A stretch of 64,000 nt of DNA, from assembly GCF_002736105.1 (NCBI RefSeq), contig NZ_CP024123.1, forward strand, positions 2,348,001 through 2,412,000, written 5' to 3'. A program made the position numbers and the translations under genes. The notes below the pieces were generated by a model. It had not been told where the DNA came from. It was given only the letters and a program-made list of their open reading frames with translations, and did not search any database. Origin of the DNA: Solibacillus sp. R5-41. GTDB lineage: Bacteria > Bacillota > Bacilli > Bacillales_A > Planococcaceae. Positions 47,503-55,551 of the stretch are shown here, one piece after another (position 1 is the stretch's first letter; each line of letters opens with the position of its first letter).

Positions 47503-47883
47503 ATGAAGTTCAACATACTTATCTTAGCATTACTTTGTTCATTCAGCTTAGCCGCCTGTAAAAATAATGACCTTTCAACAAATAACTTTGATAAAATAGA
47601 AATTCATGAAATGATTAGCTTTTCTGAACAAAAGCCAAATACCCTTCAAGTAATTTCAAATCAAGATGACATTTTAACAATTACAGATGCAGTGAACCGT
47701 GCGAAAAAAATGGCCGGCATTGTAGACATAGCCGACCCACACTATCAGTTACAGTTAGGGAAATACAATTATTACTTATGGATAAACCCAAATAACACAG
47801 CGACCATTATGAATGTAAACGATACAAATACGATTTATAGAATTTACGGTGCTGAAAAGTTCATCAACATTATTCAGCAATAA
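47503..47883 (+). CDS. Small lipoprotein, YhfM-like
   Basis: A 126-residue protein with a lipoprotein signal: hydrophobic run, then lipobox SLAAC with the modified Cys at residue 19. The mature part has a TLQVISNQDDILTITDAVNRAKKM segment and a beta-rich end (KYNYYLWINPNNTATIM), reminiscent of Bacillus YhfM. The function is unknown. AAGAGGTG precedes the ATG by about 7 bases. It is divergent from the two-component operon with a shared OmpR-type box. Its end overlaps the convergent sirtuin gene by 14 bases. Confidence 0.7.
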   Translation: MKFNILILALLCSFSLAACKNNDLSTNNFDKIEIHEMISFSEQKPNTLQVISNQDDILTITDAVNRAKKMAGIVDIADPHYQLQLGKYNYYLWINPNNTATIMNVNDTNTIYRIYGAEKFINIIQQ

Positions 47884-48595
47884 GTTCACGTAAGTACTTG
47901 TCTATCTCCGCAAGCACTCCTCCAGCCGTTCCTTGTAAGATTAAATCAAAATTTCTGCTATTACCCGATACATCAAGATTTATATACACGAGCCTTCCTT
48001 GACACATCGCGGGTAATTGATTGACCGGATACACTTCTAAACTTGTTCCAATGACAATGACAACATCTGCATTTTGAATTGCATGGAGCGAACGGTTCCA
48101 AGCCTGCTGTGGCAATGCTTCACCAAAAAGCACGACGTTTGGACGAAGCTTGCCATTGCAGTACGTACACACGGCATTATCCATAAAATGACCAAGTGGA
48201 AGTGCTTTCCCACAAGTTTGGCAACGAATCGTAACAATATTGCCGTGCAGCTCAGCTACTGCCCCATTCCCTGCTTGCTGATGAAAACGATCCACATTTT
48301 GAGTCGCAATAAGTGTTAGGAGCCCCCGCGCTTCCCAATTTGCTAAAATTTCATGCCCTGAATGCGGTTCACAGTTCGTTAAGCTTAGTATTCGCATTTG
48401 ATAAAATTCCCGAAACAGCTCGTAATTTTGCTGCAAGCTTTCTACAGATGCAACCGTTCGCGGATCGATATTTTTCCACCAACCTGTGCGCGAGCGGAAA
48501 TCAGGAATGCCCGATTCAGTTGACATTCCCGCCCCAGTTAAAATGACCGTTGAATTGGACTGCAACATCCACTTTGCTAAAGTCGAAGTTGTCAT
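47870..48595 (-). CDS. Sir2-family NAD-dependent protein deacylase
   Basis: A 241-residue sirtuin. The NAD site GAGMSTESGIPDFRS spans residues 21-35, TQNVDRFH is at 98-105, the catalytic His is H117 (ELHGN), and the zinc ligands are C125, C128, C143 and C146. It removes acetyl or related acyl groups from lysines using NAD, as SrtN does in Bacillus (for example on acetyl-CoA synthetase). AGGGGG lies 6 bases before the ATG. It is a single gene. Confidence 0.93.
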   Translation of the reverse strand: MTTSTLAKWMLQSNSTVILTGAGMSTESGIPDFRSRTGWWKNIDPRTVASVESLQQNYELFREFYQMRILSLTNCEPHSGHEILANWEARGLLTLIATQNVDRFHQQAGNGAVAELHGNIVTIRCQTCGKALPLGHFMDNAVCTYCNGKLRPNVVLFGEALPQQAWNRSLHAIQNADVVIVIGTSLEVYPVNQLPAMCQGRLVYINLDVSGNSRNFDLILQGTAGGVLAEIDKYLRELIAE

Positions 48596-48607
48596 ATTAA
48601 TCCCCCT

Positions 48608-48668
48608 TTTGAAAACGCGTTAAATCCTCAAGTTAAATCGTGACGGTTTGCTATTATCGTAAGCTTAT
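48608..48668. repeat. AACGCGTTAAA repeat, copy 1
   Basis: CCCCCTTTTGAAAACGCGTTAAATCCTCAAG.. to ATCGTAAGCTT resembles base by base the stretch at 52370-52433 (not quoted in full). Here the hairpin arms of the second copy are degraded. The remainder of 48596-48895 shows a weak hairpin at 48827-48856 (GAGATG/CATCTC) that could end tatC. Confidence 0.5.
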
Positions 48669-48895
48669 CAAATCGAGAATGCTGATTCCAGTAACTACTT
48701 CATCAAAATATTTAGGTAGATCCTTAATACATCCTAAATCTTTATGTGCCAACTAACGAATATTTAAAGTTTCCATCTTTTCCCCGTTAATATACACAAA
48801 AGGTCTTCGTGTATTTACGATAAAATGAGATGCTTCTAATTAATAGAAACATCTCATCCATCCCCACTAGTTTTATTAATACTATGAATTGCTTT

Positions 48896-49597
48896 TTATT
48901 TATCTCCCTTGTGCTGTCGTTTATAAACAATCTTAGATAAACTGATACTACTCTCATATAAGAGTAATAAAGGTATGATCACAAGGATATCTGATAGAAA
49001 ATCTGGCGGCGTAATCAAAATTGAAACGATGACTAAAATAAAGTAGGCATATTTCCTGATTTTTTGCAGACGGTATGGATTTATAATTCCTAAACTTGTT
49101 AAAAACATAATGACAACAGGCAGCTCAAATAGAAATCCAAAAGGTAATGTAATATGAAGCAAAAATCGGAAATATTTCTCTGTTGTAAAGAACGTAGTAA
49201 ACATGTCGTTTGATAGTGACATTAAAAAATTTAGTACAAGAGGCAATAAAATAAAGTAACCAAAACTAATTCCTAATATGAATAGAATAAATAGTGCTGG
49301 AATATAAGCGATTGTAATTCTGCGTTCTTTTTGTGTTAAAGCTGGACGTACATACAGCCAAACTTGGTGCGCGGCAACTGGTATAGTAGCTGTAATAGCA
49401 ACAACGCTGGCAATCATTAAATAAACGAGTATGATATCACTTGGTCCTAACAGAGCCAGCTTAAATGGCAATTCTTGAACGATTATATGATAAATATCTT
49501 GGACATAAATTAATGTTAGAACTAAAGTCAGCAGAAAGATGACTAAAGTGATGATAATGCGTTTACGTAATTCCTCAAGGTGCTGAACTAAGCGCAT
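48896..49597 (-). CDS. tatC: Twin-arginine translocase subunit TatC
   Basis: A 233-residue, six-helix protein. HLEELRKRIIITLVIF at the N-terminus, the conserved first cytoplasmic segment, and PFGFLFELPVVIMFL and ITPPDFLSD later are TatC signatures; it resembles TatCd of Bacillus. It binds twin-arginine signal peptides and works with TatA. The start is ATG 49597 with GGGAG upstream. It lies just downstream of tatA, the ZIP gene and a twin-arginine copper oxidase, so it probably serves that enzyme. Confidence 0.93.
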   Translation of the reverse strand: MRLVQHLEELRKRIIITLVIFLLTLVLTLIYVQDIYHIIVQELPFKLALLGPSDIILVYLMIASVVAITATIPVAAHQVWLYVRPALTQKERRITIAYIPALFILFILGISFGYFILLPLVLNFLMSLSNDMFTTFFTTEKYFRFLLHITLPFGFLFELPVVIMFLTSLGIINPYRLQKIRKYAYFILVIVSILITPPDFLSDILVIIPLLLLYESSISLSKIVYKRQHKGDK

Positions 49598-49679
49598 GTT
49601 TTCATCTCCCAATCTAATCCCTCCATGAAAAAGAAGATGTAAGCCAGAACCTACATCTACTATTAATTAATTTGATTAG

Positions 49680-49865
49680 TTATTCTTTCTTTTTAGTTGT
49701 TTCTGACTCTATGTCGTCTGTTACAAGATCTCTGGTAGACTTTTTAAACTCTCTTAATGTTGAGCCGAATGCTCTCCCGATTTCCGGTAACTTAGAAGGA
49801 CCGAAAATAATAAGGGCGATGATTAAAATTAGTATTAATCCCGGTACACCAATATTTTGAAGCAT
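49680..49865 (-). CDS. tatA: Twin-arginine translocase subunit TatA
   Basis: A 61-residue protein: a short N-terminal helix ([22 protein letters not shown]) with the [12 protein letters not shown] hinge, an amphipathic helix, then a charged Lys/Glu tail. It forms the pore of the minimal TatAC translocase. AGGAGGGG lies 7 bases before the ATG. tatC follows after 82 bases. Confidence 0.93.
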   Translation of the reverse strand: MLQNIGVPGLILILIIALIIFGPSKLPEIGRAFGSTLREFKKSTRDLVTDDIESETTKKKE

Positions 49866-49905
49866 AATTTTCCCCTCCTAATATTCAAATCTTGTAATTC
49901 CCTTA

Positions 49906-49921
49906 TAAATGATTATTATCA
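49906..49921 (-). promoter_or_regulatory. Fur-like box upstream of tatA
   Basis: On the minus strand TGATAATAATCATTTA matches the Fur box TGATAAT-N-ATTATCA at 11 of 14 fixed positions. It lies in the 142-base spacer between the ZIP gene and tatA, 41 bases before the tatA ATG. Iron control of tatAC is inferred, not shown. Confidence 0.4.
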
Positions 49922-50007
49922 CTTTTAGAATAGTCTCAGCTGAATATTTCGGACAATATTCCGGATCGCTGCACAGCACGTTCAGGTCCAATGATTAAAT
50001 GAGTTCC

Positions 50008-51177
50008 TTAAAATTTAACAAAGAATGCAGTAAAGTACATGATTAACAGACCAATTGTGAATCCAGAAAGATTTAGCCATGAAACAGATGGTTCTTTATG
50101 TGTTCGATGATCTTCAATGAGCATTCTTGTAATAACATAGATTACTTGTAAAATAGCACCTGCACCAATTCCTAAGAATAAGGCACCCCAGATTGGTGAA
50201 AATATGAAACCACCGAACCAAGTACCAAAAATGGCAGGTGCGCCAGCGAGTGTTCCTAGAATTAAGAAGTCCTTTATACTTGGCTTTGTTTTTAAAAGTG
50301 GTGCAGCTATTCCAATACCTTCTGTAATATTGTGCAGGGTAAAGCCAACGATTAAAAATGTTCCTAATGCAGCTTCTCCGAGTGCAAAGGAAGATCCAAT
50401 CGCTAATCCTTCTCCAAAGTTATGAAGTCCGATTCCTGAAGCCATTAGAAGTGCTAATTTAATAGGTGAATAGCCTTTTGCTTCCTGTCTTTTGTGCTGA
50501 TACTGGTCAAATCCGATTAATAGTAAAAAGGTTAGTGCCGCTCCGATTATAACTACCATATTTCCTTGGAAGACGGCAGGAGCTTCAGCGCCCATCTCAA
50601 ACCCATCAGCAAGTGTTCCAACAAATAGAAATAATAAGAGTCCAACAGTGAGTGCAAGAATAGAATTAATCCATTTTCGCTTAAAACGCTTCATAAATGG
50701 ATACCACAATAATCCTAGAGTGATTGGGACAATTCCGACATAAAAACCGATAAAGCCATAGTTTAAAAAGTTGCTCCAACTAGCTTCAGGAGTCCGAGTT
50801 GCAGCAGCAATATCTCCTTCTGTTACAATGCCATTTTCTGTGATAATTTTAATCGCATGAGGATCTCCCGCAACCCATGGATAAGAAATCGTTACTTTTC
50901 CATCTTCAAATCGTTTTAGCATAGGGTTAGGTGAAACGCTGAAATTCCAAACAGAATCATCTACAATTACTTGTGAAATCGTAAGTGTTTCTGGACCAGT
51001 GTTACTTACTGAAAGTTCAAAACCTCCATTTACTACTTTAATCCTTTCAATATTTAATACTTCGATTGGTGCAGCGGGATCTTTTTCTATTCCTGAGCCA
51101 TTTATCAATACCCAAGCTAATACTCCAATAAGCATTACTAAAGGGATTAAACCTGAAATCAGCCATTTTATTTTCAT
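50008..51177 (-). CDS. ZIP-family metal transporter with extra N-terminal outside domain
   Basis: A 389-residue protein. After a first membrane helix (about 7-27) comes an outside beta-sandwich-like region to about 130 (GGFELSVSNTGPETLTISQV), then eight helices of a ZIP transporter with the metal-binding HNFGEGLAIG in helix IV and HNITEG in helix V. ZIP proteins move Zn, Fe or Mn into the cytoplasm. Ordinary bacterial ZIPs have about 250-280 residues, so the N-terminal domain is an addition. It starts 15 bases after the copper-oxidase stop, in one operon. Confidence 0.88.
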   Translation of the reverse strand: MKIKWLISGLIPLVMLIGVLAWVLINGSGIEKDPAAPIEVLNIERIKVVNGGFELSVSNTGPETLTISQVIVDDSVWNFSVSPNPMLKRFEDGKVTISYPWVAGDPHAIKIITENGIVTEGDIAAATRTPEASWSNFLNYGFIGFYVGIVPITLGLLWYPFMKRFKRKWINSILALTVGLLLFLFVGTLADGFEMGAEAPAVFQGNMVVIIGAALTFLLLIGFDQYQHKRQEAKGYSPIKLALLMASGIGLHNFGEGLAIGSSFALGEAALGTFLIVGFTLHNITEGIGIAAPLLKTKPSIKDFLILGTLAGAPAIFGTWFGGFIFSPIWGALFLGIGAGAILQVIYVITRMLIEDHRTHKEPSVSWLNLSGFTIGLLIMYFTAFFVKF

Positions 51178-51192
51178 TTTACCAACCCTCCT

Positions 51193-52206
51193 TTACTCTG
51201 CTTCAAAAAATCCCATCCATCCCAATTCAGCAAATTCACTGACATGGGCATGGAACATGTATTTTCCCTTATAGGGGAATCTCACTTCAATAATGCCACG
51301 CTCCCCCTGACACTGCATGATCGTATCTGTGAATTGTGAAGGATTATCATTTCTTCCTGTCGGATAATACGTAAAATAATTAGCGTGAAGATGGAAAGAG
51401 TTAATTAAGTCAAATTCTGTTAAGTTACTGAGATAAATACGGACTAGCTGGTCTTTTTTCACTTTAATCGGATGATTCATGAATGCAAATGCAAACCCAT
51501 TAACCGTGTAAAAATCATTTTCACCATCTAAATCCAAATCATACCCATTCATCACCATATTTAACTCTAACGCCGGTTCCCTTGGTGTTTTCGGATCAAT
51601 AATAAAGTTTCCATATAAACCCTTATGAATATGGCGCGCAAGTGGTATTACATGACAATGATATACCTGTATTCCGTATGGCTTAGCTTCAAACTCATAA
51701 GTGAATTTTTGCCCAGGGGAAATTGGTTCAAGTCCATCCATTTCTGGTGGATGAATACCATGAAAATGAATAGAGTGGGGATGACTTCCTTGATTTATAA
51801 AATGGAAACGAAGCAAGTCCCCTTCCGTACAACGAAATGTAGGTCCTGGAATCGTTCCGTTATAAGTCCACCCTGGAAATTTAATTCCTTTTGCAATTTC
51901 AATTTCTTTGTCTATGGCAACAACTTCATATTCACGAAGCGTTTGACCATTTGGTAATTTACTTACTGTTCCATAATTGAATGTAGTAAGTAACTGTTCA
52001 GCCATTTTATAGCCTGCGGTTTTTGTAGTATCTCCTTTCATTTGACTATGATCCATATTACTGTGATTTTGGCTATGTGTTTGAGCTTTAACCGCAGGAT
52101 TAAAAGGTGCTAAATTATTTAAAAAATAACTACCCGCCAATCCTAAAGCACCAGCAGATCCCAACTTTAATATGTCACGCCTAGAAATTTTATTCTGTTC
52201 ATCCAT
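51193..52206 (-). CDS. Twin-arginine-exported multicopper oxidase (two/three-domain type)
   Basis: A 337-residue oxidase. The Tat signal is SRRDILKLG (residues 8-16) with a following hydrophobic run. The mature N-terminus is rich in His and Met (HSQNHSNMDHSQM). Copper ligands are HSIHFHG, VYHCHVIPLARH, NSFHLHANYF and MFHAHVSEFAELGWMG, the layout of copper nitrite reductase-like/two-domain oxidases. It probably oxidises metal ions or phenols outside the membrane. It heads an operon with a ZIP transporter, tatA and tatC. AGGGGG precedes the ATG. GTTATATAAC at 52245 is a possible operator. Confidence 0.9.
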   Translation of the reverse strand: MDEQNKISRRDILKLGSAGALGLAGSYFLNNLAPFNPAVKAQTHSQNHSNMDHSQMKGDTTKTAGYKMAEQLLTTFNYGTVSKLPNGQTLREYEVVAIDKEIEIAKGIKFPGWTYNGTIPGPTFRCTEGDLLRFHFINQGSHPHSIHFHGIHPPEMDGLEPISPGQKFTYEFEAKPYGIQVYHCHVIPLARHIHKGLYGNFIIDPKTPREPALELNMVMNGYDLDLDGENDFYTVNGFAFAFMNHPIKVKKDQLVRIYLSNLTEFDLINSFHLHANYFTYYPTGRNDNPSQFTDTIMQCQGERGIIEVRFPYKGKYMFHAHVSEFAELGWMGFFEAE

Positions 52207-52369
52207 GTTTAACCCCCTAAAAAGTTTCCTTTACGCAACAATATGTTATATAACTAAACTTTATTCCTTAGGCAAACTCTTGTCCTTGTTTATTTTTAAA
52301 ATCAAGGCTGTAAAAGAAAACTTAAAATTTAAAGGGCCTGTGCAAATTTTTACGGAAGTAACTTTGGCT

Positions 52370-52433
52370 CCCCCTTACGGAAACGCGTTAAACCCTCGAG
52401 CTAATACGCGAGGGTTTACCATTTTCATAAGCT
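52370..52433. repeat. AACGCGTTAAA repeat with hairpin, copy 2
   Basis: TAAACCCTCG pairs with CGAGGGTTTA (52388-52419) inside a stretch that resembles 48608-48668. It lies upstream of the copper-oxidase operon. The rest of 52434-52608 has protein-like but unassignable frames on both strands. Confidence 0.55.
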
Positions 52434-52608
52434 GTCTTGAAACGTATCGAAAAACATCTTTTGAATGGGTTCCTTGCAGCAATCCAGAAGCTCTTAATTT
52501 TGCGACGGCGAATCGATTTGGACGAGCCGCTTTATGACTTCTATAATTTCCTTCTCATAACGCCTCCGTTTTCTCCCTCATGCGATTGATTTTTACTGAA
52601 AAATAACT

Positions 52609-52641
52609 AAAAAAAATACCTAAGCTTTTACACTTAGGCAT
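52609..52641 (-). terminator. Terminator overlapping the EamA pseudogene end
   Basis: CCTAAG and CTTAGG pair around TTTTACA; on the minus strand it is followed by ATTTTTTTTAG. Confidence 0.7.
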
Positions 52642-53199
52642 CCATTGTTTCTTTATTTTTCCCACCTGAAATCGATAAATAAGCGACAAAAATGAGCATG
52701 AGCATAATGCCAACAAGCTGCCATTTTAACAAGACCGCACCTAACCAAATTACAGAGATGATCATAGCTGCAAGGGGTTCAAAACTTGATAATATACTCG
52801 TTTCCACAGCTGTTATGTATTTTAAGCTCATTAAAAATAGTACATACGCCACTGCCCCAAATATGCTAATGCCCAATATTAACAGGATAATAAGCGGATT
52901 GGCTAAAAGCGACCATTCATCACTAGACCAAACTGTTCCCATGATAGCAAACACCGTGCCACTAATAATCATTCCCCAGCCGATGATGGTGATGACACCG
53001 ATTTCAGTCATTAATCTTGCTGGGTAAAGCGTATAGAAGGCATATGTTAGCCCTAAAAATACGCCCCAAATCAGTGCTTCATAGCTGACAAATAGTGCAG
53101 TAAAGAACAGTTCGTTAACAGTAGATACAACCCAAAAAGTGTACTTATTATCCCAATAAATTGACTTTTGGGTGGCAGCTTTTTATGAATCATCGCCAT
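52634..53199 (-). pseudogene. Truncated, frameshifted EamA-family transporter
   Basis: The minus strand reads KKLPPKSQFIGIISTLFGLY, typical of the third-fourth helix region of a DMT/EamA exporter, then switches frame near 53110 to NELFFTALFVSYEALIWG and continues through the remaining helices (YTLYPARLMTEIG, TSILSSFEPLAAMIISVIWL) to the stop at 52634. The first helices are missing before 53199. One frameshift plus loss of the N-terminus makes a functional product unlikely. The piece from ATG 53011 alone would be only 125 residues. Confidence 0.8.
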
Positions 53200-53323
53200 T
53201 TCAAACGTTCCACAAATACCCTTCTTCCTCAAACCTATTATGAAGAGTTTAGCACGCTTTACAGGATAAGGGATAGACAATGATTTTACATAGGCATATT
53301 AGCTATTTGTTACGGGAAAGCCT

Positions 53324-53620
53324 TTATTTATCAATTTTTATCCATCCACCTTCTGTAATGGTAATTCTTTTTGTCGAAAATTTTGGCGGTTCATAGGAAT
53401 AAATAATTTTATGCTCATCCTCTTTTTCCACATAGACATTCAAATAATGTAATTCGTTAATTAATGTGCGAATGCTGGTTGACTCTGATGTGTTGAACTT
53501 ATCATTTAATAAAAGTAGCATTTCATTTTTAATATTTAAGACATCTCGTTCCGTTGCTTTTCGAACACGATTTTTTGACATGTTTAATAGCTCATCGATC
53601 ATTAACACATTTACATCCAT
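53324..53620 (-). CDS. Small soluble protein of unknown function
   Basis: A 98-residue, charged, mainly helical protein (IDELLNMSKNRVRKATERDV) with a beta-rich C-terminus (FSTKRITITEGGWIKID). I prefer ATG 53620, with AAGGGAAG 9 bases upstream; an ATG 33 bases earlier is possible. No family recognised and no operon partner seen. Confidence 0.55.
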   Translation of the reverse strand: MDVNVLMIDELLNMSKNRVRKATERDVLNIKNEMLLLLNDKFNTSESTSIRTLINELHYLNVYVEKEDEHKIIYSYEPPKFSTKRITITEGGWIKIDK

Positions 53621-53742
53621 TTTCAACGTCTTCCCTTCATGATTGAACATCACTCATTTTTTATAGTTTAGACAAATACGCGCATGGATTATACTTTCTT
53701 TGAAGTTAATAATTGTTTAATCCCACTTGATGTACGAATACA

Positions 53743-53781
53743 AAAATCCACCAGTTCAAATAAATTGAGAGTGGTGGATTT
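53743..53781 (-). terminator. Terminator of the esterase/membrane-protein operon
   Basis: AAATCCACCA pairs with TGGTGGATTT around an AT-rich loop, just downstream of the stop at 53793 on the minus strand. Confidence 0.8.
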
Positions 53782-53792
53782 GTTCACATGAT

Positions 53793-54200
53793 TTAAGATG
53801 ATTTTCGTTTTTGCTGGCGCTCTCCACGGAAAATATATCGATTGAACAGCCATTCGATTCCGAAAAAGATCATTGCCCCACACGCGCCTAGCAAAGCGAA
53901 TCGCAGCGCATCCGACCCTTGAAAATAGTAGTTCGAATACGGAATGATGAGAATCGTGCCGGTTACAACATAGCAAATGAAACGAATGCGCGTAGAACGA
54001 ATGTATTTCCAATAAATAAACGAAGAAAGGACGCCTACAATTAAAAACATCGGTGCACTTAAAATGATAAACGTCATCCATAATGTTCCAAATGTTAAAT
54101 CGAATTCCTGTGAAGCGCCAATGCTCATAACTGTTAAAATGAAACTACATACAACAATTGAAATTAGTGCGATTGAAAATTTACGACTCAGTACTTGCAC
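53793..54200 (-). CDS. Four-helix membrane protein of unknown function
   Basis: A 135-residue protein with about four membrane segments (8-26, 37-60, 73-88 and 98-116) and a very basic tail (RGERQQKRKSS). The start codon is GTG 54200 with GGAGG 8 bases upstream. It begins 14 bases after the esterase gene, so the two form an operon. Function unknown. Confidence 0.65.
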   Translation of the reverse strand: MQVLSRKFSIALISIVVCSFILTVMSIGASQEFDLTFGTLWMTFIILSAPMFLIVGVLSSFIYWKYIRSTRIRFICYVVTGTILIIPYSNYYFQGSDALRFALLGACGAMIFFGIEWLFNRYIFRGERQQKRKSS

Positions 54201-54214
54201 AACAATTCCTCCAT

Positions 54215-55147
54215 CTAATCAGCGATCGTTACTAAGAAGGTTTGAATTTGGTCGATGGCGTTTTGGATTTGGTTTGGAAACACGTCATTATGTGTGAAAA
54301 AACTATGCACAACGCCTTCCATTGTCAAAATTTCCGTTTTCGTCCCTGCTACACGTAATTTTTCTCCGTATTGCACGGCTTCATCACGCAAAACATCATT
54401 TTCTGCCACAATAATGAGCGCAGGCGGTAACGATGAAAAATCCTGCAATTGTAAAGGAGCGACGAGCGGATTTTTTGCATCAATTTGTGCGTTGATATAG
54501 TAATTGCCAAACCATTGCATCACATCTTTATCGAGACCAAAACCTTTCTCAAATAGTGTATAGGAGTTGCTGTCATAGCTCAAGTCCGTTACAGGATAAA
54601 GTAAAATTTGTGCGGTAATTGGCAAATTTCCCTGCTCTTTTGCAAGTTGGCATACCGCAATTGCGAGGTTTCCACCTGCACTATCACCAGCAACTGAAAT
54701 TTGGCTGCCAATACCATTGAATTGTTCAGCATGTGCTTTCGTCCAAAGTACGCTATCCCATGCATCGTTTACAGGCACCGGAAATTTATACTCTGGTGCT
54801 AACCGGTACGCAACAGACACGACAATTTGGTTTGTCACATGCGCTAAATGTGAGCAGCTTTCATGGCAGGTATTTAAATCATTCAAAACCCAACCGCCAC
54901 CATGAAAATAAACAATCACCGGAAATGGACCATCTCCCATAGGTGTATAAATGCGTATGGCAATTTGTTCTCCATCACGAACGAAGATAAAACGATCTTC
55001 TATTTTTGCTAACGGAGCCAAGTGAAATTGTTTTTTTGGCATAGCCGCTCGCATCCTTCTCGCCGTATCGTAATCCATTGATGCCAATGATGGCAGTTTA
55101 TTCACATTCGCTAAATAACGTTTAGTATTTTCAAGTAAATTTGCCAT
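54215..55147 (-). CDS. Alpha/beta-hydrolase esterase, hormone-sensitive lipase family
   Basis: A 310-residue esterase. The oxyanion-hole motif is HGGG (82-85), the nucleophile S156 sits in GDSAGG, the acid is the Asp of VAENDVLRDE and the His lies in VVHSFF. Family IV (HSL) enzymes hydrolyse short acyl esters. No signal peptide, so it is cytoplasmic. AAAGGAATG lies 8 bases or more upstream of the ATG. The membrane-protein gene follows after 14 bases. Confidence 0.88.
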   Translation of the reverse strand: MANLLENTKRYLANVNKLPSLASMDYDTARRMRAAMPKKQFHLAPLAKIEDRFIFVRDGEQIAIRIYTPMGDGPFPVIVYFHGGGWVLNDLNTCHESCSHLAHVTNQIVVSVAYRLAPEYKFPVPVNDAWDSVLWTKAHAEQFNGIGSQISVAGDSAGGNLAIAVCQLAKEQGNLPITAQILLYPVTDLSYDSNSYTLFEKGFGLDKDVMQWFGNYYINAQIDAKNPLVAPLQLQDFSSLPPALIIVAENDVLRDEAVQYGEKLRVAGTKTEILTMEGVVHSFFTHNDVFPNQIQNAIDQIQTFLVTIAD

Positions 55148-55189
55148 AGCTTTTCACATTCCTTTACTATTTAACTTGCTTCAGCAGAA

Positions 55190-55430
55190 TTCCTCCACTT
55201 TTACAAGTCGGGATTTTTACCAGGTATGACCTTAATTCAGCGGGTGTTCAAACTCAATCTGAATAGGGGGAACTCTGGCTAAGAACGCCTCTTCCTGCGA
55301 CAACGCCTGAGTGACCAACATCGTATTGGCCCAAAGCCCCCGGCGGATGCTATAGATTTTTATTAGAGTTTTTCGAGCGCCGAAAAAAATCTAGAATCAA
55401 TTACGTCTAGGTTCTGAATACCGAATACAA
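55190..55430. repeat. Long intergenic element of unknown nature
   Basis: About 240 bases without a gene contain CAATCTGAATAGG, CTCTTCCTGCGACAACGCC, CCCCCGGCGGATGC and a final hairpin-like pair GATTTTT..AAAAAATC near 55356-55392, then CAATTACGTCTAGG. Parts recur degraded at 11083-11110 (CCTATTCAGATTGA, AAAATCCC) and at 9753 (CAATTACGCCTCGG). It is GC-richer than its surroundings. I read it as a dispersed element (MITE-like or structured RNA). Confidence 0.45.
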
Positions 55431-55507
55431 TTAATTCTTATAAGTTTACTATGTTATAACTATAAAGAACTCTTTCTAAAATTGCAAATCACATCTTCAC
55501 ATAAAAA

Positions 55508-55547
55508 AACCTAGAAATCGGATAAACTCCGATATTTCTAGGCATTT
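55508..55547 (-). terminator. Terminator of telA
   Basis: CCTAGAAATATCGGAG and its partner CTCCGAT..TTTCTAGG-type arms pair, followed on the minus strand by TTTTTTTAT, just after the TelA stop codon. Confidence 0.85.
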
Positions 55548-55551
55548 AACA

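Noticed and set aside
52172-52537. 121-codon plus-strand frame opposite and upstream of the copper oxidase
   Set aside because: Starts inside the antisense of the oxidase signal peptide and runs through a repeat; no ribosome site.
53689-54081. 130-codon frame overlapping the membrane-protein gene
   Set aside because: Shifted frame of the gene at 53793-54200, which has the GGAGG-GTG start.
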